DNA from: Planctomycetota bacterium
GTDB taxonomy: Bacteria > Planctomycetota > Phycisphaerae > WQYP01
Length of the DNA stretch: 53,987 bases
NCBI GenBank assembly: GCA_021831565.1
Contig: JAKBMM010000013.1
Coordinates: 1-53,987, forward strand
Reading direction: 5' to 3'
The translations under genes and the position numbers were made by a program. This document shows, in pieces, positions 25,359 through 33,986 of the stretch (the stretch's first letter is position 1; each line of letters begins with the position of its first letter). Below the pieces are notes generated by a model that saw nothing but the letters and a program-made list of their open reading frames with translations, made no database searches and had not been told where the DNA came from.

Positions 25359-28031
25359 GTGGCCTTGAATCCCGCTTTTCCAACCGACCCCCACGCGATT
25401 CTGGACCCCGAGATGCGGTGGTTTCCGGGGGAATCGGAACTGGCCGAGCGCGGCTATGGCAAACTGCTGCCGCCGCTGGTGTACAAGGTGCGCCAGGGGG
25501 TCAAAACGTGGCGCGACGGCGGCTACGCGGGGGCCTGCCCCACCACGCGGGCGCTGCTGAACTGGTGGTTTAACCGCGAACATTTATTACTCAACCCTGA
25601 CAACACCGAGCGGCCATTCCGTTATTATTTCGCCCAGCGCGAAGCGGTGGAATCGGCGATCTGGCTTTATGAAGTGAAAAAGGCCCGCGATCCGATTTCC
25701 TTGATTGAATTTGACTCGTCCGAGGCGATTTCCCCCGGCATGTTCGCCGGCGATTGGACGCGCTACGTGATGAAGATGGCCACCGGCACGGGCAAGACCA
25801 AGGTGATGAGCCTGCTGATAGCCTGGGCCTATTTCCACAAGCGTTATGAATCAGACTCCGATTTATCGACGAATTTTCTATTGATTGCGCCGAATATCAT
25901 CGTGCTGGATCGCCTGCGGACGGACTTCGACTCTTTGCGCATTTTTCACCACGATCCGGTATTGCCGGAGAATGGCTACGAAGGGCGCAATTGGAAAGAT
26001 GATTTTCAGATGAGCCTGCACGTGCAGGATCAGATCGGGGCGATGGGCGATACCGGGAACATCTTTCTGAGCAATATTCACCGGGTGTTTGATAATGAAC
26101 ATGTCGCGAGTTTTGAAGACGCGGACACGACGGATTATTTCCTGGGGCCGCGGCCGCCGGGGCGGACCGGAGAATCGCGCCTGGACCTGGGCGCGGTCAT
26201 TCGCGGCGTGCCGGATCTGGTCGTGCTCAATGATGAAGCGCATCACATTCATGACGAGCGTCTGGCCTGGTTCCAAAGCATCCGGGATATTTCCGACCGG
26301 TTGCGGCTCAAGGGAAGCCGGCTGGCGGCGCAGTTTGACCTGACGGCCACGCCGAAGCATGACGATGGGGCTATATTCGTGCAGACCATCAGCGATTATC
26401 CGCTGGTGGAAGCGATTCGGCAGGGAGTGGTCAAGCACCCCGTATTGCCGGACGCGGCCTCACGGGCCAAATTGCGGGAGCAGCGCAGCGCCAAATACAG
26501 CGAGCAATATCGGGATTATCTGCACCTGGGCTACCTGGAATGGAAAAAGGTGTATGACGAACTGGCGCCGGCGGGAAAGAAATCGGTGTTGTTCGTGATG
26601 ACCGACGACACGCGCAACTGCGATGAGGTGGCCGAGTGGCTGGAAGGGACTTACCCGGAACTTTCCGGTGCGGTGCTGGTGATCCATACCAAGAATAATG
26701 GGGAAATATCGGAAGCTTCCGGAAGCAAAAGTCAGGAAGAGTTGGAAAAGCTGCGTAAACTCAGCCGGACCATTGATGATCCGGATAATCCTTACAAGGC
26801 GATTGTATCGGTGATGGTGCTGCGCGAGGGATGGGACGTGCAGAACGTGGTTTCCATAGTAGGCTTACGACCCTACCAAGCCAAGAGCCGGATTCTACCG
26901 GAGCAGACGCTGGGGCGCGGACTGCGACCGATGTTTCGCGGGCGGAACGTCCAAGAAAGAGTCAGCGTGATAGGCACGGAAGCGTTTATTGATTTTGTGG
27001 AGTCCATCAAGGCCGAAGGCGTGGAGCTGGAGCACGTGCGGATGGATCAGCACACGCGGGCCAAATCGCCGATCGTGGTGGAAGTGGATAGGGCCAATCC
27101 GAAAAAGAACATCGAGGAATTGGATATTGATTTGCCGGTGCTGGCGCCCCGTATTCGGCGGGAATACAAAAATCTCGAAGCGCTGACGCCGGCGAAGTTG
27201 CCGCACGAAAAGATTCCGCTGCGGATGTTCACGCCCGAACAGCAGCGGGAAATCACGTTTAAGCATATCGACACCGACGGCATCAGCCATATCACCGTGA
27301 TGGATGGCGCGCTGGAGCCGACCTACCGGAATGTCGTGGGGTTTTTCGCCAAGGAGATCATGCGCGATCTGCGGCTGGTGGGTGGATTTGATGTTTTATT
27401 CGGAAAGCTCAAGACATTTGTCGAACGCGAACTGTTTGAAACGCCGGTGCGGCTTGAGGATTCCAACGTGCTGCGAAATCTTTCCGAACCGGCGGCGGTC
27501 GAAACCATTCGCCAGGCATTCAAGAAAGCGATCAACGAATTGACCGTGCAGGATACCGGCACAACGCGGGTGGTGGATCACATCAAGATCAGCGCCACTC
27601 GCCCGGCGGTGGTGGATGAGCAACCTTACCTGATTCCGCGTCAGTCCATCTTTAACAAGGTGCTGGGAAACCATTTCGAATTGAAGTTTGCCAAGTTTCT
27701 GGATGACTGCCAGGACATCATCTCTTTTGTGCGCGGTTCTCAACAGATTCGCTATAAAATTGAATACCAGGGTGCGGATGGCTCCATCGCCAATTATTAC
27801 CCGGATTTCGTGGTTAAAAAGACGCCGGATTCTTTCTGGATCATCGAAACCAAGGGGCGCGAGGATTTGGATGATCCGAAAAAATTCGAGCGGCTCAGGC
27901 AATGGTGCGCGGATGCCTCCCAAATGGATGCGCCGCGAAAGTATCAGGCGATTTTTGTGCGGGAGGAAACGTGGAACGTGTTGCGGCCGCGAACATTTCA
28001 ACAGCTCGTGGACGCCCTGGGCGGAAAATAA
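25359..28031 (+). CDS. Type III-like restriction Res subunit (SF2 helicase-nuclease)
   Basis: An 890-residue protein with a GTG start 2 bases after the HEPN stop. Helicase motifs: KMATGTGKTKVM (Walker A), VLNDEAHHIHD (Walker B), DLTATPKHD (motif III), VMVLREGWDVQNVVSIVGLR (motif V region) and EQTLGRGLRPM (motif VI). A C-terminal nuclease follows, YYPDFVVKK then WIIETKGRED, the PD-(D/E)xK triad. It should form the translocating and cutting subunit with the Mod encoded in the same operon. All motifs are intact, in contrast to the left-island copy. Typical EcoP1-type Res is larger (about 970 aa), so this is a compact relative. Confidence 0.92.
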   Translation: MALNPAFPTDPHAILDPEMRWFPGESELAERGYGKLLPPLVYKVRQGVKTWRDGGYAGACPTTRALLNWWFNREHLLLNPDNTERPFRYYFAQREAVESAIWLYEVKKARDPISLIEFDSSEAISPGMFAGDWTRYVMKMATGTGKTKVMSLLIAWAYFHKRYESDSDLSTNFLLIAPNIIVLDRLRTDFDSLRIFHHDPVLPENGYEGRNWKDDFQMSLHVQDQIGAMGDTGNIFLSNIHRVFDNEHVASFEDADTTDYFLGPRPPGRTGESRLDLGAVIRGVPDLVVLNDEAHHIHDERLAWFQSIRDISDRLRLKGSRLAAQFDLTATPKHDDGAIFVQTISDYPLVEAIRQGVVKHPVLPDAASRAKLREQRSAKYSEQYRDYLHLGYLEWKKVYDELAPAGKKSVLFVMTDDTRNCDEVAEWLEGTYPELSGAVLVIHTKNNGEISEASGSKSQEELEKLRKLSRTIDDPDNPYKAIVSVMVLREGWDVQNVVSIVGLRPYQAKSRILPEQTLGRGLRPMFRGRNVQERVSVIGTEAFIDFVESIKAEGVELEHVRMDQHTRAKSPIVVEVDRANPKKNIEELDIDLPVLAPRIRREYKNLEALTPAKLPHEKIPLRMFTPEQQREITFKHIDTDGISHITVMDGALEPTYRNVVGFFAKEIMRDLRLVGGFDVLFGKLKTFVERELFETPVRLEDSNVLRNLSEPAAVETIRQAFKKAINELTVQDTGTTRVVDHIKISATRPAVVDEQPYLIPRQSIFNKVLGNHFELKFAKFLDDCQDIISFVRGSQQIRYKIEYQGADGSIANYYPDFVVKKTPDSFWIIETKGREDLDDPKKFERLRQWCADASQMDAPRKYQAIFVREETWNVLRPRTFQQLVDALGGK

Positions 28032-28178
28032 ACTCCCCGAGCTGGCGCGGCGTCCGACGGTGGGAAGACGTAGACCGCCGGTCGGAAGTACGCGTTTGTG
28101 TTACTCTATTTTTCTGGTAATATTGGAACTTACAATACAACACTGCTATGCAGCCGACCCCAGAGAGGGCTTTCCCAA

Positions 28179-28610
28179 ATGAACCATGAACAGGAACACC
28201 GGCGGACGGGAATATTGCTGGATGCGATTGATCCCGCCACCGGTCAAGTCATCAAAGTGCAATTGTCCCACCAGAGGCTTCAATCTGTGGCGAGTCGCAG
28301 CAAAGGCCAGGTGCTGGAAGCCGGTTATATTGTTCCGGAGATACTCCAACACCCCACCGCGATTTTCGAGGGCCTTACCCAGGAAGAAGATGAAGACCGC
28401 CGCGGCGTGGGTTGGCGGTGCTATTGTGGGGCTCCTTCGGTGAGTTACCGGACGGATGGTACGGAACAGAACCCGTTCCCGAGACAAGTTTATCTGGTCT
28501 TTGTCAACCACGAGGGCATTGCCTACAATTGGCGATGGGAGCGGAGTGATCCAGAGGATAACCGGTTGCCGGAAAACCACAAACGGCGTTTTAAGCGGAA
28601 GGTCCTGTGA
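28179..28610 (+). CDS. Hypothetical protein downstream of Res
   Basis: A 143-residue protein starting MNHEQEHRRTGILLDAID. The ATG at 28179 has an AGAGGG site about 10 bases upstream, better than the upstream in-frame start at 28098. It is beta-rich, with GVGWRCYCGAPSVSY and VYLVFVNHEGIAYNWRWE, and has a basic C-terminus (KRRFKRKVL). No membrane segment or known motif. It lies 147 bases after Res on the same strand and before another small unknown gene, so it may belong to the defence cassette or be its own module. I do not recognise the family. Confidence 0.6.
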   Translation: MNHEQEHRRTGILLDAIDPATGQVIKVQLSHQRLQSVASRSKGQVLEAGYIVPEILQHPTAIFEGLTQEEDEDRRGVGWRCYCGAPSVSYRTDGTEQNPFPRQVYLVFVNHEGIAYNWRWERSDPEDNRLPENHKRRFKRKVL

Positions 28611-28659
28611 CTGCGGCACCCAATCAGCCGAATTTTGCGGCTAATTGCTCCGCGAGCGA

Positions 28660-28680
28660 ATATAGTGTATCATACTATAT
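28660..28680. promoter_or_regulatory. Palindromic operator-like site over the promoter of the next gene
   Basis: Arms ATATAGT and ACTATAT are separated by 7 bases, and the site ends 3 bases before the ATG at 28684. The AT-rich TATAGT/TATACT sequences also resemble -10 boxes. This suggests an autoregulated promoter, possibly with a very short leader, as in many toxin-antitoxin operons. Confidence 0.5.
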
Positions 28681-28683
28681 AGT

Positions 28684-29106
28684 ATGACCGCGATACCCAA
28701 TAGCGAATTCGGCGACTATATGCGGAAGCTTGCGACCAAGGCGCCGCCTTTTGCCCCCACGGCCGTTTATGACCCGGACGGCGACTGCATCGAATTTCTG
28801 GCAAGCCCCGAGGTGTTCCGCGCCGAGCGTTTGGACGATCTGGTGACCGTTTATTACGGACAAGAAACCGGGAAAATCGTCGGCTCGCTGATCAAGGGTG
28901 TCCGGCGCTTCCGCCGGCAAACCCTCAAGAAGATTCCCGGTTTCGTCATCGAGATCGAGGACGGCCCGGTCAAGCTGGTGCATATTTTTCTCGCCAAGCT
29001 GTGGACCACCAAGCCGGACGCCGGCAAGCTTGTCGGCGTCACGTACAAAAAGCTCATCGAGATTGCACAATCAGTCGACGTAAAAGCGGAATTGTCCGCC
29101 GTCTAA
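28684..29106 (+). CDS. DUF2283-like small protein
   Basis: A 140-residue protein. VYDPDGDCIEFLASPEVFRA and VTVYYGQETGKIVGSLIKGV resemble the beta-hairpin pattern of DUF2283 proteins (YDxexDxl...DxxG-i-GieI), which are usually shorter and often near toxin-antitoxin genes. The C-terminal half is basic and helical (RRFRRQTLKKIPGFVIEIE). The start lies 3 bases after a palindromic operator-like element, with no ribosome site, so either translation is leaderless or the internal ATG at 28720 is used. It is the last plus-strand gene before the phage protease, which is oriented oppositely. Function unknown. Confidence 0.5.
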   Translation: MTAIPNSEFGDYMRKLATKAPPFAPTAVYDPDGDCIEFLASPEVFRAERLDDLVTVYYGQETGKIVGSLIKGVRRFRRQTLKKIPGFVIEIEDGPVKLVHIFLAKLWTTKPDAGKLVGVTYKKLIEIAQSVDVKAELSAV

Positions 29107-29126
29107 GGCTGGACGGCAAGACGCCG

Positions 29127-29153
29127 CCCCCGGTTCTAAAGTGAAACCCGGGG
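29127..29153. terminator. GC-rich hairpin between convergent genes
   Basis: CCCCCGG and CCGGGGG form a 7-base-pair stem around a 13-base loop, between the end of the DUF2283-like gene (29106) and the end of the prohead protease gene (29168). There is no clear T-run, so a bidirectional terminator is probable but not certain. Confidence 0.5.
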
Positions 29154-29167
29154 GACGCGTTATACCA

Positions 29168-29854
29168 CTATTCCACTCTTCCCGCGTGGCGGGCCAAGGC
29201 AAGCTCCAGCAGCGCGTCCATATCCGGCTGCTTTATCCGCCGGGCAATAAACCCGGCGATTTCGCCCACCGTAAGCTTACGCGGCGGGACGGGCGGCGGA
29301 ATGGCGTTGCCAGCCGCCGGCGCAGCGGGCGGTAACTGCTTGCGAATCATCGCCAGCGTTTCCGGCGACACTTTCTTGGCGATCGCCAGCATGGTCGCCT
29401 CCGGGTTGGCCGGTATGCCCACCAGGCTGAATTCCAGCAATTCCCACCGCCGGTAAATGCGGCGAACGCCGGCCAGTTCCGGGCGCCGGGCGATTTCCGC
29501 CGGCGTGGGTGGCGAATGTTCCCGCGGCGCAAAGCCCACGCTGTAACTGTTCAGAACGCCATCCTGGGCCAGGGCGAACATGTCGCGGGCGAATTGCGTT
29601 TTGTCGGTGCAGCGGTACTTGGCCAGCACGCGCCCGCCGCCGGCTTTGACCCACTGGGCCACGCCCACCGGCAGCGTGGTGTCGTGATTGTAGAACACGG
29701 TCATACCGGCGTAATTCTTTTTCTCCAGCCCGGCGGGCAGAACCACTTCGCCGTCGCGGTCCACCGCCGCGGTGGAAATGCAGGCGACGATTTGCCGGCT
29801 GCCCGGCTGAACCTCAACCACTTCGCCATCAAAGGCTTTCCGCAATGGGTTCAT
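29168..29854 (-). CDS. HK97-type phage prohead protease
   Basis: A 228-residue protein. The fold markers are MTVFYNHDTTLPVG (catalytic His), NSYSVGFAPRE (catalytic Ser in the SxG-like position) and WELLEFSLVGIPANPEA, the strand that is nearly invariant in the family. It cleaves the capsid precursor during head maturation. The C-terminal 50 residues (Pro/Ala-rich, then a helix) are an extension beyond the core. It lies 37 bases after the portal gene on the same strand. The capsid gene that normally follows immediately is 9 kb away beyond inserted genes. Confidence 0.88.
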   Translation of the reverse strand: MNPLRKAFDGEVVEVQPGSRQIVACISTAAVDRDGEVVLPAGLEKKNYAGMTVFYNHDTTLPVGVAQWVKAGGGRVLAKYRCTDKTQFARDMFALAQDGVLNSYSVGFAPREHSPPTPAEIARRPELAGVRRIYRRWELLEFSLVGIPANPEATMLAIAKKVSPETLAMIRKQLPPAAPAAGNAIPPPVPPRKLTVGEIAGFIARRIKQPDMDALLELALARHAGRVE

Positions 29855-29891
29855 ATTTTTTCACCTCTGGCCGATTATTTTTCAGGTACGG

Positions 29892-31508
29892 TCAGCCATG
29901 CCTATCGGCAGGCGGACCTGTGGCGGCGACGATTGACGCCGTTGGCCGCGTTGTCGGCAAGGAGAGCGTTTCCGGCGCCGTCGGCTTATTTTCCTTCGGA
30001 TGCCCCACCAAAGAGCGTGCCTGCGTTTGAGGTATACCCAGTTGGCGGCTTACCACACTGATGGCCACCGCCCGCTCCATATCGCCGCGGCCGACCGCCT
30101 TGTTGATTGCCAGTAATAATTTGGCCTCCTGTCCGGCCTGGGGATGGACCGGTGTGCCCGCCGGCGGCGCCAATGCCGGTTTGCACTCCGGCGAATTGGC
30201 GCCGGCCGGCGGCGGGCTGATGGGATTGACCGGTCCCTCGCTGATCGCTTCCGCGGCGCGGTTGGGGTTCCCGTAACCGGCGTCGTCCGGGCGGGCGGAA
30301 TAACCGGTCGCCGCGCGGATTTCATCGGCGGAAAGAACGCCGGCGTTGATGGCGATTTGTGTTTTCTGCAACTCGAATGCTTCGTCCGCCGGGACGGGAT
30401 TTTCCGCCGCCAGGAACAACCGATCGCCGTAACGCGGCGCCAGCATTTCGTTGAGTTTCTGTTCCAGGATCATCACCCGCGGCAAAATGGTCTGGCGGGC
30501 GTAAAGCGTGAGGCTGGCCTGCATGTTGGCGTAGGTGGCGTCTTTGCTCAAGAGCGCCTCGGGCACGCCGAAGGCGTTGGCCAGTCGGCGCAGCGTCTGG
30601 CGGCTGATTTCCAAAGGCCCCAAATCCGTCGGCGGATATTTGGTCGGAACAAACGTGCCGGATTGCTCGGCGATAAGAATGCGCCCGTTGCCGTGGCGCT
30701 GAAATTTTTCGTTCCACAACTGTTCGGCCCGCTCGGCCTCCTTTCGCGTGAGCTGTTCCCGGGGAATGAACGTGCCGTCGATGCGGGCGCGATTGTCCAT
30801 CAGGCTGTTTTCATACAAGGCGTATTTGGCGCTTAATTCAGCCTGCATAAAGGCGGAGCGCAGCGGCGCGTGCCGCCCGCCGTAGGGATCTTCCACGGCG
30901 GGAAAACGGAAATCGACCACGTCATTCTTGGCCAGTTGCATCCACGCGCCGCGCAACGCGGGCATGTACTTGTACGCCACCACGGCCAGATCGGTGTCGC
31001 GCAACGGCAGAACGCGCTGCGTGGGCAGCACCTTGATTTGCCGCACCGGTTCAAACGGCCCTTGTTCCAGCAGCCAATACGCTCCACCGAACACTTCCAT
31101 GTAAATGTCGGTCATGTAACGCAGTTGGAAGCCATTGAGGCCATCGTTGTCTTTTTCCAAAAGGTCCAGCAGGGGATGATCAGTGATTTCCTCCACTTCG
31201 TTGGCGCCGGCGAGCGTGCGGGCCAGGTTGGGATTTCCTTTGAAGCGGTCAAAGGCGGACTTTTCCACCGGTGCGGTGGGGTGCGAAACAATCGATTTTT
31301 CACCGGCGCGCCGCCGGGCGTACAGGCGAAATGGCACGCGGGCTACGGCGGCGGCGTTCCAGTTGGCGCAGGTATAAACCAGGTCGTTGGTGAGATATTC
31401 CAGCAGAAGCTGGGCGTCGGTGGGGATGGGCCGGCCGCCGGTGTTCGTAAGCGGCGGCGAGCCCAGGGTGATCCAGAAATCCCCGGCCGACTTGCGGACT
31501 TGATCCAT
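29892..31508 (-). CDS. HK97-type phage portal protein
   Basis: A 538-residue protein. The order of motifs is that of HK97-family portals: LVYTCANWNAAAVARVPFRL near the N-terminus, DPYGGRHAPLRSAFMQAELS, AEQLWNEKFQRHGNGRILI, then GVPEALLSKDATYANMQASL and TILPRVMILEQKLNEMLAPR. It forms the dodecameric ring through which DNA enters the head. The last about 130 residues are Pro/Ala-rich and low complexity. No terminase gene precedes it; the upstream neighbour is tadA in the opposite direction, about 400 bases away. Confidence 0.9.
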   Translation of the reverse strand: MDQVRKSAGDFWITLGSPPLTNTGGRPIPTDAQLLLEYLTNDLVYTCANWNAAAVARVPFRLYARRRAGEKSIVSHPTAPVEKSAFDRFKGNPNLARTLAGANEVEEITDHPLLDLLEKDNDGLNGFQLRYMTDIYMEVFGGAYWLLEQGPFEPVRQIKVLPTQRVLPLRDTDLAVVAYKYMPALRGAWMQLAKNDVVDFRFPAVEDPYGGRHAPLRSAFMQAELSAKYALYENSLMDNRARIDGTFIPREQLTRKEAERAEQLWNEKFQRHGNGRILIAEQSGTFVPTKYPPTDLGPLEISRQTLRRLANAFGVPEALLSKDATYANMQASLTLYARQTILPRVMILEQKLNEMLAPRYGDRLFLAAENPVPADEAFELQKTQIAINAGVLSADEIRAATGYSARPDDAGYGNPNRAAEAISEGPVNPISPPPAGANSPECKPALAPPAGTPVHPQAGQEAKLLLAINKAVGRGDMERAVAISVVSRQLGIPQTQARSLVGHPKENKPTAPETLSLPTTRPTASIVAATGPPADRHG

Positions 31509-31918
31509 GCGGTAGCTATAGGCGCTCCCATGGATGGATAAGAAACTATCTCCAAAGATGGCGCAAGCGTCGTAGCCCCGATCTCTCTTGAGATAGGTTC
31601 CAAATGGGGGAACGGATGCCGCGCCATCACCGGTCCTTCGCTATACTATCTTGTTTGTTGCTGTGACAGAGCACTAGGGCGTTTCGCTTGGAAATTCCGT
31701 AACCATTCCCGGCGGCGCGGAAAACGGCCGCGGTTTCCACCGCGCGGCTGCGTGGCTGGGATATCGCGGTGATTGGCGGTCCCGGCGCACCGGGAAAACC
31801 CGTGCCGTCGGGACGTACGCGGAAAACACCCGGGGCGTGGACAGATACGAAATGCCGCGCCGGCCGCCATGACCGGCCGCCGCCGGCGCCGCGGCGGTCT
31901 CTCTGGAGAGATATTGCA
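31509..31918. other. 410-base intergenic region between portal and tadA
   Basis: Divergent spacer. An imperfect inverted repeat (GAAACTATCTC at 31542-31552 and GAGATAGGTTC at 31590-31600, 10 of 11 positions complementary) lies 34-92 bases upstream of the portal start and may be a regulatory site. A TATACT -10-like box lies at 31642-31647. The rest is GC-rich with short palindromes near 31890. No credible gene is seen. Confidence 0.5.
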
Positions 31919-32410
31919 GTGGACGGTGACATCCAGTTTATGAACGCGGCGCTCGATTTAGCCCGGCAAGCCGCCGCAAACGGTGAGATCCCGGTAGGCG
32001 CGCTGGTGGTGCAGTATGGCCCGCGGGGGCCGGTGGTGATCGGCGCCGGCGGCAACCGCCGGCGGTGCGATGCCGATCCCACCGCCCATGCCGAGATAGT
32101 AGCTTTGCGCAAGGCCGGGGCCGCCCTGGGCCGCTGGCAACTGACCGATTGCGACCTGTTCGTCACCCTCGAGCCATGCCCGATGTGCGCCGGTGCGCTG
32201 GTGAACGCCCGGATTCGGCGGCTGGTTTTCGGGTGCCGCGATCCCAAAGCGGGCGCGGTTGAAACGCTCTATCGAATCACGGCCGATCCGCGCTTGAATC
32301 ATCACGTTCGGGTAGTGGAGGGGATCGGCGCGGAAGAAGCGGCGGTCCTGCTGCGAGCCTTTTTCGTCCGAAGGCGCGAATCAACCGCCCGCGCCACCGG
32401 CGCTTCCTGA
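31919..32410 (+). CDS. tadA: tRNA-specific adenosine deaminase
   Basis: A 163-residue zinc deaminase. THE-type zinc ligands are seen in PTAHAEIVALR (His and catalytic Glu) and in TLEPCPMCAGALVNARI (PCxxC). The length and the C-terminal helix (AEEAAVLLRAFFVRRR) match TadA, which converts A34 to inosine in tRNA-Arg(ACG). I chose the GTG at 31919, followed by GDIQFMNAALDLARQAAANG, since it gives the usual TadA N-terminus and has GGAGAG at good spacing. It is convergent with the fasciclin gene, 4 bases apart. Confidence 0.9.
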   Translation: MDGDIQFMNAALDLARQAAANGEIPVGALVVQYGPRGPVVIGAGGNRRRCDADPTAHAEIVALRKAGAALGRWQLTDCDLFVTLEPCPMCAGALVNARIRRLVFGCRDPKAGAVETLYRITADPRLNHHVRVVEGIGAEEAAVLLRAFFVRRRESTARATGAS

Positions 32411-32414
32411 TCCT

Positions 32415-32999
32415 TTACCGGCGCATGGTTCCGGAAGGGCTTGTTTTGGAAATGGGCGCGGGTTCCGGAGCTGCCGGGAACAACACGCCATCGATGGGAT
32501 AAATCACCGCGTTGCGGGTGATGATCGGCCGGCCGACGACCTTGGCTTTATCTATAGACAGAAAAATTTTTCCATTGGAAACAATCCGCGCTTTGCCCTG
32601 GTTGCCCATGATCTGGTTCGGCTCCTGCCTGGCCATGGCCGGCGTGAGCCGGAACAGAACGATGTGATACCAGAGAAGGTTGCGCAGCGCCTGGCGATTG
32701 CGCCTTTGGGCGAGTTTTTGCAAGGTGGCGTACGGCACACGGTTAAACGCGGCGTTGGTGGGGGCGAAGATGGTGTAGTCGCCCGGCATCGCCAGCGTAT
32801 ACGTCAGGCCGGCTTTCTCAATCGCGTGCCGGAAGATTGAGAACCGCCGCCGGCAGCGCAGCACGGCGAATGCCGTATGCGCGGACATCTGGGCGAGCGT
32901 CATTCGGCAGGACGCCACTCCCTCCGGCCGGCAACCGGCCAGTCCGAGCGTCAACACGGCCAGAACCGTCCACAATGTCCATCGTTGTGATTTAATCAT
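32415..32999 (-). CDS. Fasciclin (FAS1) domain lipoprotein
   Basis: A 194-residue exported protein. The signal ends in a lipobox, TLGLAGC (Cys23), suggesting lipid anchoring at the cell surface. The FAS1 domain spans about residues 40-175: YTIFAPTNAAFNRVPYATL is the H1 region, LLWYHIVLF is the conserved YH position, and NAVIYPIDGVLFPA is the terminal H2-like strand. FAS1 domains are adhesion modules. An unusual cysteine/arginine-rich stretch (AFAVLRCRRRFSIFRHAIE) replaces the common sequence before H1. The gene is convergent with tadA. Confidence 0.88.
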   Translation of the reverse strand: MIKSQRWTLWTVLAVLTLGLAGCRPEGVASCRMTLAQMSAHTAFAVLRCRRRFSIFRHAIEKAGLTYTLAMPGDYTIFAPTNAAFNRVPYATLQKLAQRRNRQALRNLLWYHIVLFRLTPAMARQEPNQIMGNQGKARIVSNGKIFLSIDKAKVVGRPIITRNAVIYPIDGVLFPAAPEPAPISKTSPSGTMRR

Positions 33000-33259
33000 G
33001 ATCGCGTCCTTGTTTACACACGAATCAACCTGGGGAGATTATAACGGTGTTGGACAAAAAAAGCATGCTCCATTTGAGCCCTGAAAGTTGAAGGTACAGA
33101 ATATTCCGGGCGACGTTTTCTGCTATTTACCGGGGGCCAACGAAGCCGTCTGAAAGGCAGCCCTTCAGTGGGCAGGCGGCATTCGCCGCCCAGCCGACCA
33201 TACCGTATGCGACACTCGAACGACCCTTCGCCTCGCATCGCGCCTAACGAGCATTTGGT

Positions 33260-33931
33260 TTACGACGGGCCGACGCTTCGATCTATATTATCCCTTTTCG
33301 TATTCGTATACTTCATGTAGTTGTATTCGTCGATTAATTTGAGGAAACTCTTATCCGATGGTGGGACGTACCCTTGAACTTGAAGTTGTTGCGCCAGCGT
33401 CTTCATTTTTTGGACGAAATCCACATACTTTTGCTCGGGGGGCGGATTGGAGTAATAGCACTTATATGCTGTGGCAATCTTGTAGTCCCAGATCGGAAAG
33501 AACTTTGGCGCGAGGAGGTGCAATGCCTTCGCCACTGAGACAGGGCTCTTGATCTCCTTCTTGCCTTTTGTGATCTTGAGGGCGGTCAGAAAATCCTGAA
33601 AAAGACACATGATATCCGCCTCATAATCTTTCAACTCGATATCCGTCTTGACGAGGTCTAGGGTCCTGAACTTCTCGATGGTGGGCATGTTCTTCTGAAG
33701 GGCCGCCTCTAGGTTGGCAAAATCGAACAGCCCATAGCGATAGAACGATGCATTCCACGTCAAGAGCAGCACGCCCATGCCATCCGCCATCTGCGACTTG
33801 CCCCAGAAGTTATCGACCCAAAACCTCGCCACTTTATACGCAGCGTCCCTGGTGAGGTCATTCTCCTGGTATGCCTTATACCCACGTTCGAATTCGGACG
33901 GCGACACGTCGTATGCCATGATTTGTTCCAC
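33260..33931 (-). CDS. AT-richer orphan hypothetical protein
   Basis: A 223-residue soluble protein (GTG at 33931, or ATG at 33919). The C-terminal half contains VAKALHLLAPKFFPIWDYKI followed by ATAYKCYY, a segment I recognise in a group of conserved unknown proteins that often occur in accessory DNA; it resembles a helix-hairpin-like core. The base composition is visibly more AT-rich than the flanking genes, which suggests transfer. It is flanked by a 260-base gap on the right-hand (downstream) side, holding a GGCGGC...GCCGCC hairpin near 33170-33190 and no gene. Confidence 0.6.
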   Translation of the reverse strand: MEQIMAYDVSPSEFERGYKAYQENDLTRDAAYKVARFWVDNFWGKSQMADGMGVLLLTWNASFYRYGLFDFANLEAALQKNMPTIEKFRTLDLVKTDIELKDYEADIMCLFQDFLTALKITKGKKEIKSPVSVAKALHLLAPKFFPIWDYKIATAYKCYYSNPPPEQKYVDFVQKMKTLAQQLQVQGYVPPSDKSFLKLIDEYNYMKYTNTKRDNIDRSVGPS

Positions 33932-33986
33932 TTAAATTAAGACAACCCGTTTGAGCCGCGGAAAGATCGAATCGTCGGGTCCTCTT

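Noticed and set aside
32415-33260. Possible extra gene at 33014-33238 on the minus strand
   Set aside because: The translation is low-complexity, lacks a ribosome site and crosses a hairpin-rich spacer.
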